This document shows, piece by piece, positions 32,317-40,614 of a stretch of DNA of 64,000 bases (its first letter is position 1; each line of letters opens with the position of its first letter). This DNA comes from a virus. The notes under the pieces were generated by a model. It had not been told where the DNA came from and did no database searches. It saw nothing but the letters and a program-made list of their open reading frames with translations. The DNA lies in the IMG/VR virus record IMGVR_UViG_3300037475_000032, positions 96,766 through 160,765 of that record. One strand, 5' to 3'. The translations under genes and the position numbers were made by a program.

Positions 32317-33120
32317 ATGAAGAACAGATTCAGAACGTTCATCGTCCTAGCTGTAGCTATAGCCATCGGGCTTGGTGGTTATTCATTCGCGCAGGTAGAA
32401 CATTCGATTCATCAGCAGGGCATCGAGCTTGCACAAGAACGCCTAAACGCCTGTAAGTTCAAGCTCTACGATCTCGCTGTTGGCTACGAGAGCAAGTCGG
32501 CTCATCTCCAGAAGGGTAGCCCGGAGTACAATCCGCGTCAAGCCGCTGTGTTGGCTGGCGCTTTGCGCGTTGTCCTCACCATTCCATCGGCCAAGGAATG
32601 TATCCCAGTCATCAGGGAATCGCTCTCGAAGCAGAAGAATCCGCAGGGCCTTACGCCCAAGGTTGAACGTGAACTTGTGGGTCTAGCGGTACAAGCAACC
32701 AACTCGACTCTCACCCAGCCTCCTGCCAACAACACCACGCATCCGCCTGGCTCATCGACGCCCAAGCATCACGGGCGCACAACCCCTACTCACCCCGCTC
32801 ACCCGACAACGCCACCGCCTGTAGTTCCGCCTGTTACGGTCACCACACCGGCTCCAGCACATCCCTCTACTCCAGCGCCCAAAGTCACGCCCACGACGCC
32901 CAAAAGCACACCACCAGTCAAAACTCCGCCTGTCACAACACCTACGACAACATCACCGATCACGACTCCACCGATTGAAGTGCCTCCTATCACAGTGCCT
33001 AAGGTCGAAGTCCCACCGATCACGTTGCCACCTGTGGAAGTTCCGCCCATCAAGATCAACCTGGAAGAACCTCTTTGCAAGGTGCCTGTGGTCAAGCTCC
33101 TTACCTGCCCCAAGCCCTAA
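32317..33120 (+). CDS. membrane-anchored Pro/Thr-rich protein (267 aa)
   Basis: One N-terminal transmembrane or signal helix (FIVLAVAIAIGLGGYSF), a helical middle with two cysteines, then about 120 residues of Pro/Thr/Val repeats (PPIEVP, TPPVTTP). The extended tail could span the periplasm or cell wall. A spanin- or fibre-like role is possible; no signature proves it. It sits between the membrane protein and the tail fibre. Confidence 0.65.
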   Translation: MKNRFRTFIVLAVAIAIGLGGYSFAQVEHSIHQQGIELAQERLNACKFKLYDLAVGYESKSAHLQKGSPEYNPRQAAVLAGALRVVLTIPSAKECIPVIRESLSKQKNPQGLTPKVERELVGLAVQATNSTLTQPPANNTTHPPGSSTPKHHGRTTPTHPAHPTTPPPVVPPVTVTTPAPAHPSTPAPKVTPTTPKSTPPVKTPPVTTPTTTSPITTPPIEVPPITVPKVEVPPITLPPVEVPPIKINLEEPLCKVPVVKLLTCPKP

Positions 33121-33138
33121 ACGCCCAAGGCGCGAGCA

Positions 33139-33147
33139 GTAATAGGT
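33139..33147 (+). promoter_or_regulatory. TAATAGG motif before the tail-collar gene
   Basis: GTAATAGGT, ending three bases before the fibre ATG; second occurrence directly before a virion gene. Confidence 0.5.
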
Positions 33148-33150
33148 AGT

Positions 33151-34140
33151 ATGGCCCGTGTCCAAATCCCCTTCGCCGTAGAGACAAAGGTCACCGTCTC
33201 CGGTGAACACGTCATTGCTCCCGTAGCGGGAGCTTCTGTGTCTGTGAAGAACCGTGACACATCGGCCACCATCAGCATCTTTGCAGCAGAAACAGGCGGC
33301 TCAACACTCTCGTCTCCTGTCACTGACGAAAACGGCAACATCCCAGGATGGCTTGAAGAAGGATCGTACACGATCACGGTCTCAGGTGGTTCGCCTGCCA
33401 TTGCTCCTGTCGAACGAGCATGGGACGCTGTACGAGGCGATGGTGTAAGCGCTGTGGCAGCAGGCGTCATCACACCCGCCATGCTCGCATCAGCCACTAC
33501 AGCGTTGCTTGTGCCTACTGGCACAGTGCTTCCGTTCGTGTCGGCTGCTCTCCCCACAGGCTATCTATGGGCCACGGGTCAGGCAGTCTCACGCACCACC
33601 TACTCATCACTGTTTGGTGTCATCGGCATCACCTTTGGGGAAGGCAACAAAAGCAGCACATTCAACGTGCCTGACTTGCGTGGTCGTCATCCTGTGGGTG
33701 CTGACAACTTCGGTGGTGCTGGCCGTGCGTTCAGGCTCGAAGAAAAGACGTTCGCCTCTGATGGATTGTTCAATCAGAACATCCTTGGTGGTTCAGGTGG
33801 ACAGGCTCAGCACGTCCTCTCTCAGTTCGAGCTTGCAGAACACAATCACAACGCCGAATCAACGGACTTCGGCCACTTCCACCACGCTGTATCTCCGGGC
33901 CACTTCGCGCTCATGAACAGCAATACAGAAGGTCCGTACCAGATGGTCACAAACCTCAGCATGTCGGGACCAGAGAGTGCGTCGTGGACGAACTTCGACA
34001 TCGGCAACGGACTCTACATTGCTGAAACCACGGCCACAGGCAACGCCAACATCGGCACAACCATCTTCTTCCGTGGTCGTAACGAAGCTCATAACACCAT
34101 GAGCCCGTACCAAGTCTTCAACTGGATTGTGAAGACTTAG
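33151..34140 (+). CDS. tail fibre/collar protein (329 aa)
   Basis: Residues about 1-85 form a beta-sandwich tail-attachment unit (VSGEHVIAPVAGASV, ENGNIPGWLEEG). Residues about 128-190 are a phage tail-collar domain: LPTGYLWATGQ, then FNVPDLRGRHPVGAD. The last part is a receptor-binding or trimerising tip rich in His and Asn (ELAEHNHNAES). The usual collar length matches. It is probably part of the tail tip. A hairpin and the homing endonuclease gene follow. Confidence 0.83.
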   Translation: MARVQIPFAVETKVTVSGEHVIAPVAGASVSVKNRDTSATISIFAAETGGSTLSSPVTDENGNIPGWLEEGSYTITVSGGSPAIAPVERAWDAVRGDGVSAVAAGVITPAMLASATTALLVPTGTVLPFVSAALPTGYLWATGQAVSRTTYSSLFGVIGITFGEGNKSSTFNVPDLRGRHPVGADNFGGAGRAFRLEEKTFASDGLFNQNILGGSGGQAQHVLSQFELAEHNHNAESTDFGHFHHAVSPGHFALMNSNTEGPYQMVTNLSMSGPESASWTNFDIGNGLYIAETTATGNANIGTTIFFRGRNEAHNTMSPYQVFNWIVKT

Positions 34141-34141
34141 T

Positions 34142-34174
34142 TATCTCTTAGTTCTCCTTCTCTAATAAGAGATA
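34142..34174 (+). promoter_or_regulatory. hairpin overlapping the homing-endonuclease start
   Basis: Perfect 9-bp arms TATCTCTTA / TAAGAGATA, whose last base is the A of the ATG. It can terminate the fibre transcript and also hide the start codon. Confidence 0.55.
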
Positions 34175-34596
34175 TGGGATGGGAATGGCTAGGGGGCTTG
34201 TTTGAGGGTGAGGGGCACATTGCTCTGACAGGGCGTAACTCTGTCTCCATCTGCATCAACATGACAGATGAGGACGTGATTCGCAAGGCTCATGAAGTGG
34301 CAGGTGGCATAGTTTCAGGGCCTTACAGTCAAGGAAGACATAAGCCTCTTTGGCGATGGGGAGTCAATCGCTCAGAGGATGTGTTGGTCGTGTTGCAAGA
34401 GATCGAGCCATACCTTGGGGAACGACGCCGAGCCCGTGTTCTGGAAGCATACAAGCGCTTAAAAGGTGTGAGACGCAATGGTTACTGCAAGCGTGGACAT
34501 CCCATGTCGGGGGACAATCTGTACGTGAGCCCAAAGGGCCAGCGTCACTGTCGCACTTGCTCCCGTGACCGCGACCACCGAAGGATCAAGACCTAG
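34174..34596 (+). CDS. LAGLIDADG-type homing endonuclease (140 aa)
   Basis: WLGGLFEGEGHI at the N-terminus is a LAGLIDADG-type catalytic helix (the acidic residue is Glu). Residues about 108-135 contain CKRGHPMSGDNLYV ... CRTCSRDR, a zinc-binding tail common in phage homing nucleases. A single motif implies a homodimer. It cleaves DNA at alleles lacking the element to spread by repair. Located between the fibre and giant genes, its start lies in a hairpin. It is an intergenic insertion, not inside an intron. Confidence 0.82.
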   Translation: MGWEWLGGLFEGEGHIALTGRNSVSICINMTDEDVIRKAHEVAGGIVSGPYSQGRHKPLWRWGVNRSEDVLVVLQEIEPYLGERRRARVLEAYKRLKGVRRNGYCKRGHPMSGDNLYVSPKGQRHCRTCSRDRDHRRIKT

Positions 34597-34644
34597 CCTA
34601 AGCCGTCTGGAGGCGCTTCTCCGGCGACGTAAAAGAAAAGACGA

Positions 34645-37600
34645 ATGAATACGCAAGCAAAGACACCAAACGGCTCAGATCGCCTCACAGTGGATGGCTG
34701 GACTGCCGCTACCCCAAGGCGCTGGAAGCATGAGTGGATAGCAGAGAGCCCGCACGAGGCGGGCTCTCAAAATGTCGCTCTAGCTCAAGTATTCAACTCT
34801 TCTCCTGCTAATGCTCTAGCGGCTCATCGTGATCCTTTCGCAGAAGGTCAGGGTTTCCATGTCGCACCACACATAGTATCGCACGAGGGATGGACTGTCA
34901 AGAGCGACGTGCCGAGCGAGCCACCGAACTACAAGCCAGCGGCCAAGCGTTTAAACGCCCCGCACTGCGGCTCATGCAAGATGTACGATCACGGCAAGTG
35001 CTGGGGCTACGGCAACAAGCCCGTGGAGGAGGATTACGTCTGCGACAGCTACTCTCCCTCAGACAATAGTCATCAAGACCAAGCTGACAACCTGCCAAGT
35101 GGCGAGAACGAAGTTGACAGCACGACATCCTCATTTGCAGGGGATTTGGATTGGAAGTTGCCGGTTTTTGACACTTCACCCTCTGAGTCAGGTTGGCGAT
35201 TGGCCGCAAGTCCTGATGAGTTGTTCATCGCACTCAATGTGCCTAAGCCAACAGCCGACAAGATCCACGCTTGGGCCAAGGAACAGGACTGGCCTGAGGG
35301 CACTGAACTAGAGGAGCCAAGCGAGTATCACATCACTCTGCTTTACTCACCGAAGGGACATGAGGAGCACAAGGAGGCGGAGTGGTGGACGACCGATAAC
35401 TCCGACAACGTTGTGGTCAAGAAGCTGGACGAGTTCCCATCCCAAGAGCGTGGTGAGCAGAACGCCTTTGTGCTCCGAGTGGATCGACCCGACGACGAGA
35501 TCAAGATTAGGATGGAAAGGCTACTGGACAAGGCTGAGGAGGAAGGCGTGGAGGTCAACCGCTATCCAGGTGGCAGCAAGCCTCACATCACCATCGCCTA
35601 TGGTCCTAAGCTGCCTAAGGGCATCAAGCCACCTGACATCTCATTCAGCACCGATGAGGCGCACTGCGGTAAGCCAAGGACAAGCTCAGTCGCCAGCGAT
35701 ACGCTTGGCGATCTCGAAGCAGACGTTGGTTCCGGTTGGACCAGTGATGAGTTCGAGGCCCTGATATCCCCAGAGCCCAAGACACATAGCGCCTGGCACG
35801 TAGATGAGGAGGCACAGGAAGCGCACGATCATCTCAACGATGCCGAGCAGCAGTATGATTGGGAGGGCGCAGTATCTCATGACTTTAGGCTAGCAGACTA
35901 CAACGTGCAAGTGCCAGTGGTGACGCCAAACCAAGGTGTCGGGCTCGCAACTCCGCATCAAGTAGGTGACTTGCTCTCAATCCAGAGCGTGGCCCACAAC
36001 TTGCACTACAAGTATCAGCAGAGCGGGCTAGACCCCAACAGCGCACAACAGTATGCCAGTAAGCTGCTCCAAGCGATTGGCTACACGAATCCAGATCAGC
36101 CGACCATAGACGCAGCATTGCAGGCTTGGAAGGCAATGTACCCTGAGGATGCTCGCTCCGCATATGCTCTGCCTGGGGTTGCGACATCAAGTCACGATGC
36201 TGACGGTGGCTTTGGTGACGCTGCCTTGGACTGGACTGATGCTCACACTGCCTCCGCCACTGATGGCGAGGCTGAGAGTCTTGCCCTTCTTGAGTTCAGC
36301 GGCCTGAGTGGGCGTAACAGCGATGTTGCCGGTGATGGCAAGGACGATAGTTTGGGCCATGGCTGGACTCTAGCACACCCCAACCATGATGCCAACCACA
36401 CAAGCAACAAGGACGAACAACAGGCTGGAGTAGAACAGCCTGCGTCTGCCGTCACGGCCGAGCTTGGATGGAATGAGCCCCAGTGCAGTGAGATAGGCGA
36501 GCAGCCAGATCACATAGACCGCCAGAGCAATCATGAAGACCATGATTGGAGAGTAGCAGGTTCGCCCCAGACAATCTTCCAGCCCATCAGGGCGATAGTG
36601 GACCAAGGCGGCCAAGTCCATACGTTCAACGATGGTCATGTCCCGTACTCGCAGTCTAATGGCATCGACCCAAACACGAACCAAGCACATCTCCAGATCC
36701 ATCAGCCTAGCGGAGAGGTGGAGGATTTGTCAGGCGCTCACTCACAGCATGAGCAAACAGTGGCAGACTACTTGAACCAGCAGACAGGGGAAGATCGATA
36801 CCACGCAAGGCCCAATGACATGGATTGGGTGTTCGGGTCGGCGGCAGGCGGCGCTCCTCAAAAATCTCAGAGAGCGTATCAGTCACGAATAGGTGAGGAT
36901 ATGCACGTCCACGAGCCTAAACTACACGCTACAGGAGCCCAAACACTGTCCAACCCCTCCCGTCAGCCTGTCACTCAGGCACGCGCACACGAGAGCGATA
37001 GCCGAGGAGGGTCACCCTCCGATGAGTTGACCAGCTTCCTGTCACACATTCATGAGGGCGATTCATGGGACACGAGACAATGGCCTGATCCATTGAGTGA
37101 CAACGGCACTGGAGGTAATGTGCCTCGTGGTTGCACTTGTCAGTCAGGACACAAGCTCGATTGCCCCGTTCATGGCCTTGAGGCCAATGGTGAATACGAC
37201 ACCATGGAGTGGACTATCCCTGAGGCTTCACCTGTTGGCTATCCACAGGATCAACCGCGCAACTGGCAACAGGCTGAGTCGTCAGTACGTCAGTCAGTAA
37301 GGACTAGGCAAGAGGTTGATGACAATGATGAGCCCAAGCCCAACAGCAAGGCCGACCAAGACAGAGCCAAGCAACGCACCAACCACGGCACAGAAGCCAA
37401 TGAGTATGAGTGGCATCAAGTTCATGCGCCTAGCATAGCACACGACACAAGTCAAGGCGCATCAGCCACACCACTAGCACACACAGCACAGGATGTCAAT
37501 AGCCGTCCGTCCTATAAGGCATTGCTTAGACCTTCGGGCTTAAGACAGTCCATCGAAATCTCAGGAAGTGAAAACGACCTAGAGTGGTACTCAAGTCACG

Positions 37601-40401
37601 ACTCATCTTATGACCTAAGTCACCAGAAGACTTCGGGTCCCATATCTGATGGAACAGGGACGCCAGGCGTGACGGTAGAGGAAGTAGATGCCCCCACTCC
37701 GCTAGCCAACGACGATCCTTGGAACGAGAGCTTCCGTGACCGTCGTCCTTTGCTCTACCATGTGCCGACAGGGAGAGTCCTCATGGGGCCTCCTGGTTCC
37801 GAGCACGGGTCCCTTTACAACCACCTGGGGCGCACTACTCCCGAGTGGCTTCCAGAAGAGGTACACGAAGGCATCATTGGGAAGGGCGGAGTGAAGTTCT
37901 TCGATGACAACTCATCCAATCCCGAAGGCTACCCACAGGCCGCTGCCGATGCGGTCGTTCACCACACAGGGATAGCCGAGGACCCGGAGGTGGACAAGGA
38001 ATACGGCTGGGACTTCAATGGGTCCCATAGGATGGGTGCTCAGGTCATCAATGTGCCCGGCAACGAAGACTTCGATTTCCAAGGAAGGGTCCCGTTGATT
38101 GCGCATGGAGAAAACATCTATGCCGGGACTAACGGAGAGACCCACGATTCGTTGAAGGCCAGGCTCGGAGACAGGCTCCAGGGCGTTCATCCCAACGACA
38201 TCGCTCATGGCGGCATGTTCGTGGACCACAACGCCTCTGAATACGGGATCACTCCGGGATCTTATGAGTGGTTCGATACGAACTTCTTCCAGCCCGGTTC
38301 TCCACACAATCAAGCCGTCGAGGATGAGATCAGGCGAAGGGGCCTGGAGCCCAAGAACCTGGATGACGGATTCACCTTCTCCAAGGTTGCGGCCGTGCCT
38401 GTCCAGTACCACGGGGACATCGATCCATCCGAAGGATATCCTGGATGGGAGGATGGGGATATGTTCGGGGACCCCATTGGATACGCGGGTCGCTGGCCGA
38501 CAGTGGTCCATGACGGCACAGTGCATATCGGGCCTGAACAGTCCACTCATGGACAAGTCAGGCAGAAACTAGGCTTGCCTGCCACTGGCGAGGAGCCCGA
38601 AGGCTGGATCGGACCAAACCCTGAGGCCGAAGAAGACAACCACGATCACGAGGGCGTCGAATTCCTGCCAGGCGAACCCGAGGACGGAGAGGGAGCCCCA
38701 TACGGCTGGTACGGGCACAAGGGCGTGCCTCATCAAAACACAGGCATTACCGAAGCCATGATGAACTACTGGAACACGTTCTTGAGGCATCGAGAGCCTA
38801 CGCCCGGAACCGGCTATGGTCATGGGCCACGCATGTCAGGAGTCAGCGTCCATGAAGTCGGGGAGCCCACAGATAGCGGAACTGAGTGGCACGGGACCCG
38901 TCGTCCTTTCACCTACTTCCCCCACACTCAGGATTTGATCCTTGGGGCACCCGGAGCCGACCATGCAGCGATGCTCTACGCGGACAAGAGGCTCTTTCAG
39001 AAGTACAGGCGACAGCAGCTAGAGCCCGACACGGCGCAGGGCGGCGTCTACAATGACCCGGAGGGCAACAAGGTCGTGGAGTACTACTACGGGACGCCCG
39101 AGGATGAGCATGTCCAGGCCGTTCAGAACGCCCTTGGGGCACAAAGGTCACAGCTAAACGAGTGGCATGTCGGCGATGATGTTCACGACAACCCCGACAA
39201 GACCTGGGACTTCAACTCCAAGATCGCTCAGACAATGTACCACTGGGCTCCGAGGGCAATGCGCGACCAGATCTCCCAACAGGGTCTTAGGGCCGCGTTG
39301 CCTGAGGGTGATGAGTACGTGGACTATGACAACCCAGATGCCTACAAGGGCGTCTACTTGTTCAATCGTGTTCCTGCCTACACACCAGGAGGCTCCAAGG
39401 GCTTCTACGGGGATGATTTGTGGGCCGTGGACACCCATGGCTTGAATCCACAAGTAGATGAGGGCGAGTGGGACGCTTCCATGATTCCTCACGACATCAC
39501 TCCCGATAGGATTCAGTTCCTCAACTCACCAGCACATCGCAAGGCATGGGAACAGCAGGAAGAGGAGCGCTACGGAAAGGCTCCCAGAACGTCACAGGAG
39601 GGTCCTACAGGCGATGAATTGCAGAACATAGAGGATTCACAGCCTCAAGAGCGTCAGGGCCTTATACCGCTCTCCTGGGAGCCCGGATTGCACGGCAAGG
39701 GCTTGTACTTCCCCGAGGCCGACAAGCTCACCACCTGGAGTGATCCACGACACCACTCAGATGTCTGGTACGACGATGAGCACTACCCACTCCCCGGCGT
39801 AGCTCACCACCTGGATATTCAGCCTAACGGCCAGTACGTGGATCAGGGCGGCTTCAACCGAGAGATGGAAGACAACAACGAAGGTCTGGACGAAGTTGAC
39901 CTTGCTCAGGCCCTCAAGCGTCACGATCCGAGGCTCACTGACCGTGATCCTGGACACGAGTGGTCATTTGCCAAGGTTGCGCACGCACTCGGCTGGCAGC
40001 CGGGAGAACACGGAAAGGGACTTATCCACGACGGAGAAGTTCATACCTGGGGAGTCGGGGACGATCCAGACGGCCAGCCTACGCATCCCGAATATGCACA
40101 GCAGAACTTCAACATGAACGAAGGTCAGTACGCGAATCACCAGATGTTCGAGTCGGCCTTCCAAATGGACCCCAAGGGCAACGTCAACATCTACGAGGAT
40201 CATCCCGATACCATCAACCAGGTTGCTCAGGCCGTGGAGTCAGCCGACCCGAGACTGAAAGCCAATGTGCTCCATGACTACGACTGGGACTTTGGGAACG
40301 TAGAGCCTATGAAGACAGAGCCCGACATGGACGAACACGGCAACCTACATGGCGTGCAGTTCACCAACGATGAGCCCGGAGTCTCTACAGTCGATGCGTG
40401 A
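34645..40401 (+). CDS. giant modular virion-type protein with 2H phosphoesterase and ADP-ribosyltransferase-like domains (1918 aa)
   Basis: Residues about 107-136 hold a Cys-rich unit (CGSCKMYDHGKC, then CDSY). Residues about 190-340 are a 2H phosphoesterase, with two H-x-T motifs (HITLLY and HITIAY) and a fold like LigT/CPDase. A low-complexity, His/Gln/Ser-rich stretch runs from about 380 to 1030. Seven modules of about 90-110 aa follow, some interspersed, each starting with a strand and G-x-[VL] and mostly ending in a W-x-F signature (DWVF, GWDF, FTF, WDF, EWSF, DWDF). Residues about 1530-1630 (YHWAPRAMRDQISQQGL, GVYLF, DLWAVDT, ITPDRIQ) look like an ADP-ribosyltransferase/RES fold. Function in the virion is inferred; no exact family is known to me. 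Confidence 0.75.
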   Translation: MNTQAKTPNGSDRLTVDGWTAATPRRWKHEWIAESPHEAGSQNVALAQVFNSSPANALAAHRDPFAEGQGFHVAPHIVSHEGWTVKSDVPSEPPNYKPAAKRLNAPHCGSCKMYDHGKCWGYGNKPVEEDYVCDSYSPSDNSHQDQADNLPSGENEVDSTTSSFAGDLDWKLPVFDTSPSESGWRLAASPDELFIALNVPKPTADKIHAWAKEQDWPEGTELEEPSEYHITLLYSPKGHEEHKEAEWWTTDNSDNVVVKKLDEFPSQERGEQNAFVLRVDRPDDEIKIRMERLLDKAEEEGVEVNRYPGGSKPHITIAYGPKLPKGIKPPDISFSTDEAHCGKPRTSSVASDTLGDLEADVGSGWTSDEFEALISPEPKTHSAWHVDEEAQEAHDHLNDAEQQYDWEGAVSHDFRLADYNVQVPVVTPNQGVGLATPHQVGDLLSIQSVAHNLHYKYQQSGLDPNSAQQYASKLLQAIGYTNPDQPTIDAALQAWKAMYPEDARSAYALPGVATSSHDADGGFGDAALDWTDAHTASATDGEAESLALLEFSGLSGRNSDVAGDGKDDSLGHGWTLAHPNHDANHTSNKDEQQAGVEQPASAVTAELGWNEPQCSEIGEQPDHIDRQSNHEDHDWRVAGSPQTIFQPIRAIVDQGGQVHTFNDGHVPYSQSNGIDPNTNQAHLQIHQPSGEVEDLSGAHSQHEQTVADYLNQQTGEDRYHARPNDMDWVFGSAAGGAPQKSQRAYQSRIGEDMHVHEPKLHATGAQTLSNPSRQPVTQARAHESDSRGGSPSDELTSFLSHIHEGDSWDTRQWPDPLSDNGTGGNVPRGCTCQSGHKLDCPVHGLEANGEYDTMEWTIPEASPVGYPQDQPRNWQQAESSVRQSVRTRQEVDDNDEPKPNSKADQDRAKQRTNHGTEANEYEWHQVHAPSIAHDTSQGASATPLAHTAQDVNSRPSYKALLRPSGLRQSIEISGSENDLEWYSSHDSSYDLSHQKTSGPISDGTGTPGVTVEEVDAPTPLANDDPWNESFRDRRPLLYHVPTGRVLMGPPGSEHGSLYNHLGRTTPEWLPEEVHEGIIGKGGVKFFDDNSSNPEGYPQAAADAVVHHTGIAEDPEVDKEYGWDFNGSHRMGAQVINVPGNEDFDFQGRVPLIAHGENIYAGTNGETHDSLKARLGDRLQGVHPNDIAHGGMFVDHNASEYGITPGSYEWFDTNFFQPGSPHNQAVEDEIRRRGLEPKNLDDGFTFSKVAAVPVQYHGDIDPSEGYPGWEDGDMFGDPIGYAGRWPTVVHDGTVHIGPEQSTHGQVRQKLGLPATGEEPEGWIGPNPEAEEDNHDHEGVEFLPGEPEDGEGAPYGWYGHKGVPHQNTGITEAMMNYWNTFLRHREPTPGTGYGHGPRMSGVSVHEVGEPTDSGTEWHGTRRPFTYFPHTQDLILGAPGADHAAMLYADKRLFQKYRRQQLEPDTAQGGVYNDPEGNKVVEYYYGTPEDEHVQAVQNALGAQRSQLNEWHVGDDVHDNPDKTWDFNSKIAQTMYHWAPRAMRDQISQQGLRAALPEGDEYVDYDNPDAYKGVYLFNRVPAYTPGGSKGFYGDDLWAVDTHGLNPQVDEGEWDASMIPHDITPDRIQFLNSPAHRKAWEQQEEERYGKAPRTSQEGPTGDELQNIEDSQPQERQGLIPLSWEPGLHGKGLYFPEADKLTTWSDPRHHSDVWYDDEHYPLPGVAHHLDIQPNGQYVDQGGFNREMEDNNEGLDEVDLAQALKRHDPRLTDRDPGHEWSFAKVAHALGWQPGEHGKGLIHDGEVHTWGVGDDPDGQPTHPEYAQQNFNMNEGQYANHQMFESAFQMDPKGNVNIYEDHPDTINQVAQAVESADPRLKANVLHDYDWDFGNVEPMKTEPDMDEHGNLHGVQFTNDEPGVSTVDA
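34949..34956. repeat. GTTTAAAC palindrome (copy 4, in giant gene)
   Basis: Part of the 12-bp palindrome GCGTTTAAACGC, also found at 48695 and 53797; here it encodes R-L-N-A. Confidence 0.6.
36580..40296 (+). repeat. seven protein-module repeats ending in W-x-F
   Basis: Approximate spans: 36580-36840, 37741-38010, 38088-38385, 38490-38850, 38897-39213, 39670-39969 and 39990-40296. The last two are closest (W-x-PG-x-HGKGL opening and DPRL before the W-x-F end). The repeats are at protein level; nucleotide identity is low. Confidence 0.65.
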
Positions 40402-40522
40402 ACCAGTTCTCATCAAAGTACGAACCTCTTTGGCTAGAGACTTGGCGGAAGCCGCTGAGAGGAACGGGAACACTACCGGAGCGGTGGAACCTCCCCAATC
40501 CCACCGCCCGGTAGCGAGATAG
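40394..40522 (+). CDS. ribbon-helix-helix-like mini-protein (42 aa)
   Basis: ATG lies within the last codons of the giant gene. PVLIKVRTSLARDLAEAAERNG has a strand followed by a helix, as in Arc/CopG repressors; the second helix would be short. It could be a small regulator acting at nearby palindromes, which is speculation. It is the last rightward gene before a convergent block. Confidence 0.4.
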   Translation: MREPVLIKVRTSLARDLAEAAERNGNTTGAVEPPQSHRPVAR

Positions 40523-40534
40523 CCGGACCACCTC

Positions 40535-40574
40535 CTTTCCCGTCCACGCTTACGCACATTACGCAACGGGAAAG
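40535..40574. terminator. inverted repeat between convergent operons
   Basis: CTTTCCCGT / ACGGGAAAG, 9 bp, with a 22-nt loop, between the rightward mini-gene and the leftward fibre gene; candidate bidirectional terminator. Confidence 0.5.
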
Positions 40575-40606
40575 CACCTGGGGACAGGGACAAGTCCGCT
40601 TAGCCC

Positions 40607-40614
40607 GTTTAAAC
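40607..40614. repeat. GTTTAAAC palindrome (copy 5, at gene stop)
   Basis: It contains the TAA stop of the leftward fibre gene ending at 40609, as copy 3 contains the stop of its gene. Confidence 0.6.
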
